Part shown: positions 34,918 through 43,997 of the stretch, piece after piece
Layout: each line of letters begins with the position of its first letter
Numbering within the stretch: position 1 is the first letter of the stretch
Assembly: GCF_029946505.1 (NCBI RefSeq)
Contig: NZ_JARZHG010000052.1
Location: forward strand, 1-64,000
Length of the DNA stretch: 64,000 bases
Reading direction: 5' to 3'
Origin: Polyangium sp. y55x31
GTDB lineage: Bacteria > Myxococcota_A > Polyangia > Polyangiales > Polyangiaceae
Notes under the pieces: generated by a model
Database searches by the model: none
Told to the model about the DNA's origin: nothing
The model's input: only the letters and a program-made list of their open reading frames with translations
Program-made: the position numbers and the translations under genes

Positions 34918-36441
34918 ATGACGACCGACCCACGCCTCGCGGTCCGCGTCTCGGGTGACATTCACGAGATCGAGGGCGAGATCGTCTCGCCCTACATCAA
35001 CCACGACCTCGAGCCGACGCGGATCAAGGATCGCAAGTGGGCGATGAAGGACATCGCCGCGCTCTGGATCTCCATGTCGGCCTGCGTGCCCACGTACATG
35101 CTCGCCTCCTCGCTCATTGCCGAGGGGATGAGCTGGTGGCAGGCCGTGCTGACGATCTTCCTCGGCAACACGATCGTCCTCTTGCCGATGATCCTGAATG
35201 CGCACGCGGGCACGAAATACGGCATTCCCTTCCCGGTGTATTGCCGCCCGTCGTTCGGCATTCTCGGCGCGAACATCCCGGCGATCCTGCGCGCGCTCGT
35301 CGCGTGTGGCTGGTTCGGGATCCAGGCGTGGATCGGGGGCTGGGCGATCTTCAAGATCATCGCCGTCTTCGTCCCCTCGTGGGAGAGCGCGCCCGCGAAC
35401 ATCCTCGGCATCAGCCTCCCCCAGCTCCTATGCTTTCTGTTTTTCTGGGGGATCAACATGTGGGTCATCCACAAGGGGATCGATTCGATCCGGGTCCTCC
35501 TGAACATCAAGGCGCCCCTGCTCATCGCGCTCGGGCTCGCGCTGCTCGCGTGGGCCTATGGCAAGGCGGGCGGGTTCGGTCCGATGCTCGACACGCCCTC
35601 GGCGTTTTCGGCGGGCGGCAAGAAGGAGGGCCAGTTCTGGTCGTTTTTCTTCCCCGCGCTCACGGGCATGATCGGCTTCTGGGCGACGCTCTCGTTGAAC
35701 ATCCCCGATTTCACGCGTTATGCGTACTCGCAGCGGGATCAGGTCGTGGGACAGGCGCTCGGCTTGCCGACCACGATGGGGCTCTATTCGTTCATCGGCG
35801 TGGCGGTCACCTCGGCGACGGCGGTGATCTACGGCGAGACGATCTGGGACCCGGTCGTGCTCATCACGAAGTTCAAGAACCCGGTCCTGCTCGTGGTCGC
35901 GCTCTTCTCGCTTTGTATTGCCACGCTCGCGACGAACATCGCGGCGAACGTGGTGAGCCCGGCGAATGATTTCGCGAACCTCTGGCCGAAGGGCATCTCG
36001 TTCCGGACCGGCGGCTTCATCACGGGCGTGATCGGCATCCTGATCCAGCCGTGGCGGCTCGTCTCGGACCCGTCGGGCTACATCTTCACGTGGCTCGTCG
36101 GGTATTCGGCGCTGCTCGGCGCGATCGGCGGGATCCTCATCGCGGACTATTTCATCGTCCGCAAGACGAAGCTCGATCTCGTGCAGCTCTACGTGCGCGA
36201 GGGCTCGTACTGGTATCGAGGCGGCTTCAATCCGGCGGCCATCCTCGCGCTCCTGGTGGGCATCCTGCCGAACCTGCCGGGGTTCCTCGGGACGATCAAG
36301 GTCATGACCGTCGCCCCGATCTGGATGAAGCTCTACAACTATGCCTGGTTCGTGGGTTTCTTCCTATCGGGCGCGCTCTACGTCGTCCTCGCGCCGATCT
36401 TCGGCCGGAGCGAGGCGACGCCGGTGAAGGCCGAGACCTGA
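34918..36441 (+). CDS. NCS1-family nucleobase:cation symporter
   Basis: The 507-residue membrane protein has about twelve hydrophobic segments and NCS1 marks such as NHDLEPT near the N-terminus, GMSWWQAV, GIPFPVYCRPSFGILGANIP and NIPDFTRYA. Family members bring in uracil, thymine, allantoin, hydantoin or cytosine with Na+ or H+. Its position at the end of the pyrimidine catabolic operon argues for uracil/thymine or dihydropyrimidine import. The gap to preA is 24 bases. Confidence 0.9.
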   Translation: MTTDPRLAVRVSGDIHEIEGEIVSPYINHDLEPTRIKDRKWAMKDIAALWISMSACVPTYMLASSLIAEGMSWWQAVLTIFLGNTIVLLPMILNAHAGTKYGIPFPVYCRPSFGILGANIPAILRALVACGWFGIQAWIGGWAIFKIIAVFVPSWESAPANILGISLPQLLCFLFFWGINMWVIHKGIDSIRVLLNIKAPLLIALGLALLAWAYGKAGGFGPMLDTPSAFSAGGKKEGQFWSFFFPALTGMIGFWATLSLNIPDFTRYAYSQRDQVVGQALGLPTTMGLYSFIGVAVTSATAVIYGETIWDPVVLITKFKNPVLLVVALFSLCIATLATNIAANVVSPANDFANLWPKGISFRTGGFITGVIGILIQPWRLVSDPSGYIFTWLVGYSALLGAIGGILIADYFIVRKTKLDLVQLYVREGSYWYRGGFNPAAILALLVGILPNLPGFLGTIKVMTVAPIWMKLYNYAWFVGFFLSGALYVVLAPIFGRSEATPVKAET

Positions 36442-36544
36442 CGTTCACGTTTCTGCCACGCCCCGCATCGACAAAAGCATTGAACTCTCGGGTCATCTCA
36501 GGATAATCGTGGCCCAGGTCGCGGTTTTCCCGACGGAGGCGTCG

Positions 36545-38164
36545 ATGCGGTTCGGTGTTTTGTCTGCCCTCATGGCCCTTGCCCTCGCGGGCCTGGGCAT
36601 CGCCAGCTGTACCCAGGATTTCGACCAGTTCGAGCCGACGGGGGGCAGCGCTGGCAATGGCGGCAGTGGCGGCTCGTCCGCGTGTGAGGCCGGGCAGGTG
36701 AGCTGCAATGGCACGTGTGTCTCCGTCGACGATCCGGCCACGGGCTGCGGCAAGGGGTGCGCACCGTGCGTCGTGCTCAATGCGACGCCCGTCTGCGCCG
36801 ACGGCGCGTGCGCCGTGGGCACGTGCAATCCAGGGTTCTCCGATTGCGACGCTATGGCCGCCAATGGCTGCGAGACGAACACCGGAGCGGACCCGCAGCA
36901 TTGCGGTGGTTGTGATACGGCCTGCACCACCTTCGAGACCTGTAGCAACGGCAGTTGCGCGCCGAACCCGTGCCAGCCGGGGACGGGCGATTGCAACATG
37001 GATAACGCCGACGGCTGCGAGACCATGCTCGGCACGCTGATCGATTGCAAGTTCTGCGGCGACACGTGCGACCTCGCGAACGCAGCCGAGACGTGCGACA
37101 TGGGCGCGTGTACGCTCGGCGCGTGTGACGGCGGGTTCGATGATTGCGACATGATGGACGCGACGGGCTGCGAGGTGAACCTCCAGAACGACCCGATGAA
37201 CTGCGGCGCGTGCAACAACGTCTGTCCGGGCGGCGCAACGGCGACCTGCACGGACGGGATGTGCGGGCTCGACTGCGCGCCGGGGACGGCCGATTGCAAT
37301 GGTGATCCCTCGGACGGCTGCGAGGTGGATACGGCGACGGACGTGATGCATTGCGGCGCGTGCGACCATGCCTGCTCGAACGCGAACGCGTCGGCCACCG
37401 CGTGCGCGGCCGGCGCGTGTGCACCCACGTGCGAAGCCGGGTCCGGCGATTGCACGACGCCCATGGCGCCCGCGATGGACGACGGCTGCGAGACGAACAC
37501 CGCGACGAACATCGACCATTGCGGCGCCTGCGGCCGCGCGTGCTCCGGGACGAACGTCGCCTCGAAGAGCTGCGCGGCTGGCGTGTGTGATTCGTCGTGC
37601 GACCTCGGTTTTGCGAACTGCGCCATGCCCGCGATGGGCAACGACGACGGCTGCGAGCTCAATGCCCAGCAAAATGACACGAACTGCGGCGGCTGCGGCA
37701 ACGATTGCAGCGGCGGGCTCGACTGCGATCGCGGCCCCCTCGCGCAGAAATTCTGCGGCTGCAACAACAACAACGAGTGCGGGCCGGGCGGCACCTGCCC
37801 CGGCAATACGGGGCTCTGTAGCTGCCTCGGGACGACCTGCGCGGCGGGCGAAATCTGCGCGGCCCTGGGGTGCTCGTGTAATGGCGGCGCCGCGTGCGGC
37901 GCGAACATGCTCTGCTGCCAGAGCCCGGCGGGTTGCGTCAATCCGTACACGGACGCGATGAACTGCGGCGCGTGCGGCCGTGAATGCCCCACGGGCTTCG
38001 TCTGCGGCGGCATGGCCCCGCAGGCGCCCTCGTGCCGCTGCGACGCGGACGCCGATTGCAACGCGGGATCGGCGGGCACGTGCGGCGGCAACGGGCAATG
38101 CACCTGCGGCGGCACGCAATGCGCCATCGGCGAGCGGTGCTTGCCGAACGGGATGTGCGGCTGA
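36545..38164 (+). CDS. Cys-rich repeat lipoprotein
   Basis: The 539-residue secreted protein has a lipoprotein signal with Cys near residue 22 (LGIASC) and a Gly/Ser linker. About six imperfect units of roughly 50 residues follow, each containing a DGCExNxxxDxxHCGxC-like core and more than six cysteines. A final region resembles small disulfide knots (CNNNNECGPGGTCPG, CCQSPAGC). All cysteines are expected to be disulfide-bonded after export. Such repeats are frequent in myxobacterial surface lipoproteins; function unknown. Its TGA abuts the reverse stop of the next gene in the palindrome TGATCA. Confidence 0.75.
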   Translation: MRFGVLSALMALALAGLGIASCTQDFDQFEPTGGSAGNGGSGGSSACEAGQVSCNGTCVSVDDPATGCGKGCAPCVVLNATPVCADGACAVGTCNPGFSDCDAMAANGCETNTGADPQHCGGCDTACTTFETCSNGSCAPNPCQPGTGDCNMDNADGCETMLGTLIDCKFCGDTCDLANAAETCDMGACTLGACDGGFDDCDMMDATGCEVNLQNDPMNCGACNNVCPGGATATCTDGMCGLDCAPGTADCNGDPSDGCEVDTATDVMHCGACDHACSNANASATACAAGACAPTCEAGSGDCTTPMAPAMDDGCETNTATNIDHCGACGRACSGTNVASKSCAAGVCDSSCDLGFANCAMPAMGNDDGCELNAQQNDTNCGGCGNDCSGGLDCDRGPLAQKFCGCNNNNECGPGGTCPGNTGLCSCLGTTCAAGEICAALGCSCNGGAACGANMLCCQSPAGCVNPYTDAMNCGACGRECPTGFVCGGMAPQAPSCRCDADADCNAGSAGTCGGNGQCTCGGTQCAIGERCLPNGMCG

Positions 38165-39571
38165 TCAGGAAGGGCGGCCGCGCCGCCGCGCGACGAGCGC
38201 CACGCACGCGCCTGCGAGCGCGAGCAGCGACCCGGCGTTCGTCTCGCGGCGCGCCGGCGCGGCCGTGCAGCCGCTTTCCTGCTCCGCGACGGGATTGACG
38301 TTCGTCGGCGGGGGCGGCTCTTCCTCTTCCGGGGGCACATCCTCGGGCCGCATCGAATACGCCTCGTCGAGCTTCGGGCAGGGCGAGGCGGGCGGCGGCC
38401 CGGCCTGCGCGGCGCAATCGCCGCCCGGGGAATCCGGCGTGCAGGTCGTGAACGGAAAGACGATATCTTCGGTCGGGGAGACGCCGGCGAGCGTCTTGAT
38501 CGATTTGTGCAGGGTCGCCGTGTATTTCGTGGCCGCTTTCCAGGGCTCTTGCGCCGTGACGAGGAGGACGTTCGCCCACTTGTCGCCGCGATATACGGAG
38601 GCCTTCGTGGGGACCACGGTCCCCGCGTCGTCGCGCACGGTCACGACCGCGTCGTCGATCGTGGCCCGGTCCATTCCCTCGCCGAAGAACAGCACGATCC
38701 TTCCATCGGGCCGCGTATTGTCGAGCGTGGCGAGCGGGTAGGCCTCGTCCGGATAGGCGCCGATGACCACGCCGTCGGCCGATGAATTGCCGTCGAGCCG
38801 ACGGAGGATCTCGCGGTAATAACCCATCGTGACCCGGGCGCCGAACGGATATCCGCCGGGCGTCCGCGGATCACGCAGGCTCTGCCGGGCCCAGGGGAAT
38901 TTCGCCCCGTACTCGTCGGCGCCGATGTAGAGGTATTCTGCGACCAGGAAGATCCCGGACCTGGCCGTCGACATGGCCTTCTTGATGGCGTCGGGCGTGA
39001 CGGGGTGGGCGATCTTTTGCTCGAAGATCTCGCTTTGCGTCTCCGTGTCGACCGCGATTTCGGGCAGGTAATACCGCGGATGGTCGTGGACGAGGAAGAT
39101 GTCCATCGCCATGTCGAAGGTATCCATGTCCCCCGGATCGACCTGATCCGCGCGCTCGTAGAGGAGCGAATCGAACGTCGAATCCGTGATCCCATGGGCG
39201 GCGAGGCCCATCAAGAACGCCACGTGCGTCGCGGCGTCCGGGTTTTCGAGGGGTTTGTCGCCGTACCTGCTGCGGATGAGCTCGACGTAGCCCTGGACGT
39301 ATTGCTCCCAGTGCGGGATCTCGCCTTGATCGTGGTCCTCGGCGGTGTAACCGGAGTCGGGGAAGAAGGCGCCGTTCGAGAGGTCGTTCAGGTGGGCGTC
39401 GAAGAGGGCGCGCAGGCGCGGCTCCGTGACCTGCTCGGCGGCGCATTGGGCCATGTAGATATGGCCCTGCATGCCCGTGGCCGAGGCGGTCCCCGCGACG
39501 CCGAGCGTCGGAAGGAGACAAGCGAGGGCGGCGAGAAATCTTTTTTTCGAGGAAATGCGGGGGGCGTGCAT
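38165..39571 (-). CDS. Secreted zinc-phospholipase-C-like protein with MYXO-CTERM-like tail
   Basis: The roughly 468-residue protein has a signal peptide (RFLAALACLLPTLGVAGTASA). Its N-terminal half has spaced His and Asp residues as in the zinc-dependent phospholipase C fold: GHIYMA, FFPDSGY, IPHWEQY, THVAFLMGLAAHGITD. A Pro/Glu linker precedes a C-terminal Cys, one hydrophobic helix (LLALAGACVALVA) and RRRG, the layout of MYXO-CTERM sorting tails that anchor proteins to the myxobacterial outer surface. GGAGG lies five bases before the ATG at 39571; an ATG one codon upstream is too close to it. The phospholipase activity is inferred from fold motifs only. Confidence 0.75.
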   Translation of the reverse strand: MHAPRISSKKRFLAALACLLPTLGVAGTASATGMQGHIYMAQCAAEQVTEPRLRALFDAHLNDLSNGAFFPDSGYTAEDHDQGEIPHWEQYVQGYVELIRSRYGDKPLENPDAATHVAFLMGLAAHGITDSTFDSLLYERADQVDPGDMDTFDMAMDIFLVHDHPRYYLPEIAVDTETQSEIFEQKIAHPVTPDAIKKAMSTARSGIFLVAEYLYIGADEYGAKFPWARQSLRDPRTPGGYPFGARVTMGYYREILRRLDGNSSADGVVIGAYPDEAYPLATLDNTRPDGRIVLFFGEGMDRATIDDAVVTVRDDAGTVVPTKASVYRGDKWANVLLVTAQEPWKAATKYTATLHKSIKTLAGVSPTEDIVFPFTTCTPDSPGGDCAAQAGPPPASPCPKLDEAYSMRPEDVPPEEEEPPPPTNVNPVAEQESGCTAAPARRETNAGSLLALAGACVALVARRRGRPS

Positions 39572-39617
39572 CATCACCTCCGGGGAGGGATGATACATGG
39601 AAATCGAGGGGAGGGCG

Positions 39618-41909
39618 TCAGTTCGGCACGGCGCCGCACTCGACGCCGGTATAAAGCGCGTCGTTGTTCTTCTCGTGGCACTCGAGCGTCTGCGTCTGCG
39701 GGTCGACGCGGACGTAGATGTCGAGCTTCTTGCCGCCGAGATCGGCCTGGCAACTCACGATCGTGCACTCCGAAACGCCGAGCGCGACCGGGATCGCGGC
39801 CGTGCAGAGCGTGGGCCCCTCGGCCGAGCCGTCATAAAAGGTGACCTCGGTGCCGCTGACCATCGGGAGCGTGCCGCGGTTGCATACGCGGGCCTCGATC
39901 GTCGCGAGGGTCCCGATGCATTTCACGGCGCCGACGTCGCCGCCGGCCGTGAGATCGGGCTGCCCGAGCGCTTCGAGGTCGCCTTGCACGTTCTGGCGGA
40001 AATTGTTGAGCTCCGGCGCCTTCCAATTGATCGCCACGCTCGACGTCTTGGGGATCGCGCCACGATCGCCGACGTGCGTCACCGCGTACGCGTGCTGGTT
40101 CCACACCGGCCGCGAGGCCGCCCAGCGCTCCTGCTCGTCGCGAAGGACCAGGATGCCGTGGTTCTGGCTGAACGTCGCGGCCGCGAAGAGCGGATCCGTG
40201 GCCGGGCAATTGAGGCTGCCGGCGTAGTCGTTCACCGCCGTGACGATCTCCGTGTGGTAATCGCCGTCCACGTCGACGATCACCGGATTCTCGTAGGTCG
40301 TCCCCGACGAACGGGCGACGCTGTAAATGACGGCGCCCGTCGTGCCGTCGTAGACGCGGAGGAAACACTCGTCGGCGTAGACCGCCTCGGCCTTGCCGTC
40401 GTAATCGAAGTCGAAGACGCTCGACCCGGTCACGTTGGAGCTCGCGTCCTTCGAGGGCTGGCTCCAGAGGATACCCGTCCCCGGGGATTGTCCTCCACAT
40501 TTCGCGGGATCGCCGCCCGCGAGGCAGTCGAAATCGAAGACGACGTATTGCGTGCCGCCCGCGCTCGCGAATTCGCGGCGTCCATCCCCGTCGAAATCGG
40601 CGATCGTGGGGGGACCACCCGTGCCGCCGCCTGGAATCGTGACCGGCCCGAACACGACGGTCCCGGCGAGCGTCTGCACGCGAAGGGTCCCGCCCGACAC
40701 GACCACGACCTCGGCGCGATCCTGCCCGCCGAACGCGTCGAGCGGGAAGCTCCCGAGCTCGGCGATGGCGACCTGACCGGCGGCGAGGTTTCCCGGCGTG
40801 AAATAAGCCTCGGCGACCCAGTCGCCCGTCGCCGCGTCCCATTGATGAATGCCATTGCCGAGCACGAGCTCCATCTTCCCGTCCTCGTCGACGTCGGCGA
40901 CGACCGGCACGTAGCCTTTGCTGTACCCCGGGAAGCCGAGGCTGTTCGAGGCAAGGCACCCATCGGCGCGGTAGACCGTGGCGCCGTAAATGATCTCGGG
41001 TTTGCCGTCGTCGTCGAGGTCATGAATCGACGGCCCGCTCCATTTGTCGTTGCCGCCCGCCGTGTCGAACGTGGTCGGCGGGCCGGAGCCTCCGGGGCAC
41101 GTGCCGGAGCGCCAGAGCTGGGAGAACTTGTTCGTCGCGGGATCGAAGCGGAACGCGATGATGCCGCCGCCGTGGCGCGCCGCGACGATCTCCGCGCGCC
41201 CGTCGCCGTCGATGTCGCCGACGGCCACCGACGCGGGCGCCATGGTCGCGTCCTCCGCGGCATCGAAACTGAATTGCTGCGAGCAATCCTTCCCGCTGAT
41301 GACGCGCAGGACGCCCGGATTCGAGTAGCTGCCCGCCGTGGGGAACGAGCTGAAGACGATGGACGGCGAGAGCGTCGTCGGATCGCTGTCGAAATCGAAA
41401 TCGACGACGACGGGCGTGGCCATCACGTGGAAGCTGTTCGGATGCGCGTCGCCGCTCGGCGGCCCCGTCCAGCGGCATTGCTCGGAGGGCACGATCGCGC
41501 CGATCTCGACGGGGCTCGTGCAGGCCGGGTCGTTCGCCTGCGCGCCGGGAATGCCGTAAGGGACGCACTGCCCCCCGTCGCAGTAGCTATCGAACAAGCA
41601 ATCGTCGTTCGTCGTGCAAGGCGGCTGCTCGCGGGCGCACGCAGTCCCGAGCGCGCACGTCTCGCCCGTGGGGCAGCACGTGTCGCCGCAGATCTGCGAA
41701 GACGGGCATCCGGCGTCCGGGAAGAAATCGCCCCCCGCCCCCGCATCTCCGCCCGTCCCGCCGCCGCCGGTATTCCCGCCGCCCGCGCCGCCGGAGCCGC
41801 CCGTGTTCGTGCCCGTGGGGGACGTGCTGCCGCCGCCGCTGCAGGCGAACACCATTCCGCCCGCGAGCAGGCCGAGCGCCGCGAAGCGCATCGTTCCGCG
41901 CATGTTCAT
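39618..41909 (-). CDS. FG-GAP/VCBS-repeat lipoprotein
   Basis: The 763-residue product has a lipoprotein signal (FAALGLLAGGMVFAC), a Gly/Thr/Asn linker and a small disulfide-rich domain (CPSSQICGDTCCPTGETC). A series of FG-GAP-type calcium-binding blades follows, recognisable as DIDGDGRAEIVAA, DLDDDGKPEIIYG, DVDEDGKMELVLG, DFDGDGRREFA and DVDGDYHTEIV. These form an integrin-like beta-propeller. A C-terminal beta-rich region follows the blades. The ATG at 41909 has GAGGGA upstream. Probably a cell-surface or outer-membrane-vesicle protein; ligand unknown. Confidence 0.8.
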   Translation of the reverse strand: MNMRGTMRFAALGLLAGGMVFACSGGGSTSPTGTNTGGSGGAGGGNTGGGGTGGDAGAGGDFFPDAGCPSSQICGDTCCPTGETCALGTACAREQPPCTTNDDCLFDSYCDGGQCVPYGIPGAQANDPACTSPVEIGAIVPSEQCRWTGPPSGDAHPNSFHVMATPVVVDFDFDSDPTTLSPSIVFSSFPTAGSYSNPGVLRVISGKDCSQQFSFDAAEDATMAPASVAVGDIDGDGRAEIVAARHGGGIIAFRFDPATNKFSQLWRSGTCPGGSGPPTTFDTAGGNDKWSGPSIHDLDDDGKPEIIYGATVYRADGCLASNSLGFPGYSKGYVPVVADVDEDGKMELVLGNGIHQWDAATGDWVAEAYFTPGNLAAGQVAIAELGSFPLDAFGGQDRAEVVVVSGGTLRVQTLAGTVVFGPVTIPGGGTGGPPTIADFDGDGRREFASAGGTQYVVFDFDCLAGGDPAKCGGQSPGTGILWSQPSKDASSNVTGSSVFDFDYDGKAEAVYADECFLRVYDGTTGAVIYSVARSSGTTYENPVIVDVDGDYHTEIVTAVNDYAGSLNCPATDPLFAAATFSQNHGILVLRDEQERWAASRPVWNQHAYAVTHVGDRGAIPKTSSVAINWKAPELNNFRQNVQGDLEALGQPDLTAGGDVGAVKCIGTLATIEARVCNRGTLPMVSGTEVTFYDGSAEGPTLCTAAIPVALGVSECTIVSCQADLGGKKLDIYVRVDPQTQTLECHEKNNDALYTGVECGAVPN

Positions 41910-41970
41910 GATGGATCCCTCGCTTTCGCGCCGATCGTAGGCCGGCGAGGAGAGCGAGGTCAACGCCGGA

Positions 41971-42612
41971 TCAGGGCGCCCGAGCCTCCGCCACGGCCTT
42001 GCCGATCGCCTCACAAAGCGGCCGGATCTCCGCCGCGCGGAGCTTGTACGCCGCGCGGTTCGCGATGAGCATCGTGCTCACCTCGGCGACGGTCTCGATC
42101 ACCTCGAGGTCATTCTCCTCGAGCGTTTTTCCCGTCTCGACGACGTCGACGATGAGGTCCGACAAACCCACGAGCGGCGCGAGCTCCACCGAGCCGGAGA
42201 CGGGGATCACCTCGGCCTGGATCCCCTTTTTCGCGAAAAACTCCGCCGTGACGCGCGGGTATTTCGTGGCCACGCGGGGCAGGTCCGGCGCCTGTTTGCC
42301 CCGCGGCCCGGCCACCGCGAGGCGGCATTTGCCGATGCCGAGGTCGAGCGGCGTGTAGAGGTCCGCCTTCTTTTCGAGCAACGTGTCCCGCCCGGCGATG
42401 CCGAGGTCGACCGCGCCGTACTCCACGTACGTCGGCACGTCGTCGGGCTTCAGGAACACGTAGCGGAGGCGGCCCGCCGCGTCGTCGCGCACGAGCCGCC
42501 GGTCGTCGGCGAGGAGCGGGCCCACGTCGAGGCCCGCGCGGGAAAACAGGGGCGCGAGCGCCTTGAGGATGCGGCCTTTCGGGACGGCGATCGAGAGCGG
42601 ACCCTCGTTCAC
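41971..42612 (-). CDS. hisG: ATP phosphoribosyltransferase, short form
   Basis: The 213-residue enzyme matches the short HisG form: [18 protein letters not shown] at the start, [11 protein letters not shown], and the PRPP-binding loop [15 protein letters not shown] near 150-165. It starts histidine synthesis by joining ATP and PRPP. Short HisG proteins lack the regulatory C-terminal domain and need HisZ; no hisZ is in the window. The GTG start overlaps the murA stop (GTGA at 42609-42612), so translation is coupled to murA, an unusual partner. Confidence 0.93.
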   Translation of the reverse strand: MNEGPLSIAVPKGRILKALAPLFSRAGLDVGPLLADDRRLVRDDAAGRLRYVFLKPDDVPTYVEYGAVDLGIAGRDTLLEKKADLYTPLDLGIGKCRLAVAGPRGKQAPDLPRVATKYPRVTAEFFAKKGIQAEVIPVSGSVELAPLVGLSDLIVDVVETGKTLEENDLEVIETVAEVSTMLIANRAAYKLRAAEIRPLCEAIGKAVAEARAP

Positions 42613-43880
42613 CCCGGCTGCCCCTTGATGCGCACCGTATCGGCCCCGAGCTGCGCGAGCTTGCGCTCCATGTACTCGTAGCCGCGATCGAGGTGGTAGA
42701 CGCGCAAGACCTCCGTCTCGCCCTCCGTCGCGAGCAGCCCCGCGATGACGAGCGACGCGCTCGCGCGCAGGTCCGTGGCCATCACCTTCGCGCCCGAGAG
42801 CGGGCGGCCGCCGTGCACGTGCGCCGTGTGCCCGTCGGTGTCGATCTCCGCGCCCATGCGGCGCAGCTCCGGCACGTGCATGAACCGGTTCTCGAAGATC
42901 GTCTCGACGATCCGCGACGTCCCGCGCGCCAGGCACATGAGCACCATGAACTGCGCTTGCATGTCCGTGGGGAAGCCGGGGTGCGGCGCGGTCATCACGT
43001 CCACGGGGCGCAGCGGCCGGTCGGGGTCGCGGCGGATGCGCACGCAGTCGCCCTCGCGCCCGACCTCCACGCCCGTCGCGCGGAGCTTCGACACCACCGC
43101 TTCGAGGTCCTCGAGCGGCGCGTTCTCGAGCAGCACGTCGCCGCCGGCCGCGGCCGCCGCGACCATGTACGTCCCGGTCTCGATGCGGTCCGAGATGATC
43201 GCGTGATCGAACGGGTCGAGCTCGTCGCGGCCCTCGATGTGGATGACGTCGGTGCCCGCGCCGTCGACGCGCGCGCCCATCTTGTTGAGCACGCGGCCGA
43301 GCTCCTCGACCTCCGGCTCGCGGGCGCAGTTGACCAGCGTCGTGCGGCCCTTCGCGAGCGCGGCGGCCATCATGATGTTCTCGGTGCCCGTCACGGTGGG
43401 CATGTCGAAGACGACCTCGGCGCCCCGGAGCCGCTTGCACTCGGCGTGGATGTAGCCGTTCGAGAGGCGGATCGTCGCGCCGAGCGCTTCGAGGCCCTTC
43501 AGGTGCTGGTCGACGGGGCGCGAGCCGATCTGGCATCCGCCGGGGAGGCTCACCTTGGCGCGGCCGTACCGCGCGACGAGGGGGCCGAGCACGAGCACGC
43601 TGGCGCGCATCTGCTTGACGAGCTCGTAGGGGGCCTCGGGGTTCGCCTCGGGGCCGCCGGCGACGCGCACGAGGGGCGGGTCGACCATCACGTTGCGCCC
43701 GAGCACGCGCAGAAGCTCGCCCGTGGTCTCGATGTCCTTGAGGGCCGGCACGTTGCGCAGGATGCTCTCGCCGTCCGAGAGGAGCGTCGCGCACAGGATC
43801 GGCAGCGCCGCGTTCTTCGCGCCGCTCACGCGGATCTTGCCCTGAAGCTGCTTTCCACCGCGAATCCGGATGACGTCCAT
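42609..43880 (-). CDS. murA: UDP-N-acetylglucosamine 1-carboxyvinyltransferase
   Basis: The 423-residue enzyme catalyses the first committed step of peptidoglycan synthesis, moving enolpyruvate from PEP to UDP-GlcNAc in the cytoplasm. It contains the conserved N-terminal Lys region ([13 protein letters not shown]) and the catalytic Cys116 in [16 protein letters not shown], the fosfomycin target in other species. The Cys form predicts fosfomycin sensitivity of this copy. The ATG at 43880 gives the usual length; upstream in-frame codons are not coding-like. It is the first gene of a two-gene unit with hisG. Confidence 0.95.
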   Translation of the reverse strand: MDVIRIRGGKQLQGKIRVSGAKNAALPILCATLLSDGESILRNVPALKDIETTGELLRVLGRNVMVDPPLVRVAGGPEANPEAPYELVKQMRASVLVLGPLVARYGRAKVSLPGGCQIGSRPVDQHLKGLEALGATIRLSNGYIHAECKRLRGAEVVFDMPTVTGTENIMMAAALAKGRTTLVNCAREPEVEELGRVLNKMGARVDGAGTDVIHIEGRDELDPFDHAIISDRIETGTYMVAAAAAGGDVLLENAPLEDLEAVVSKLRATGVEVGREGDCVRIRRDPDRPLRPVDVMTAPHPGFPTDMQAQFMVLMCLARGTSRIVETIFENRFMHVPELRRMGAEIDTDGHTAHVHGGRPLSGAKVMATDLRASASLVIAGLLATEGETEVLRVYHLDRGYEYMERKLAQLGADTVRIKGQPG

Positions 43881-43997
43881 GGCTCCGACTCTTCGCATGA
43901 TTCGCGCGGGAAGGCGAACGTTTGGCGAGCGTTCACCGGGGCCGCGCATGTAGGCGTGGGTAGGATCCGCGTGTCAGCTCGCAGGACGCAAGGTACG

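Noticed and set aside
39597-42068. Long plus-strand open frame opposite the FG-GAP gene
   Set aside because: Its translation is Arg/Asp/Ala-rich with no domain, while the minus strand encodes a clear signal peptide and FG-GAP blades.
42613-43794. Upstream extension of the hisG frame to a 607-residue fusion
   Set aside because: The added part is a shifted frame of murA, rich in Arg and Ala. HisG begins with its normal N-terminus at the GTG that overlaps the murA stop.
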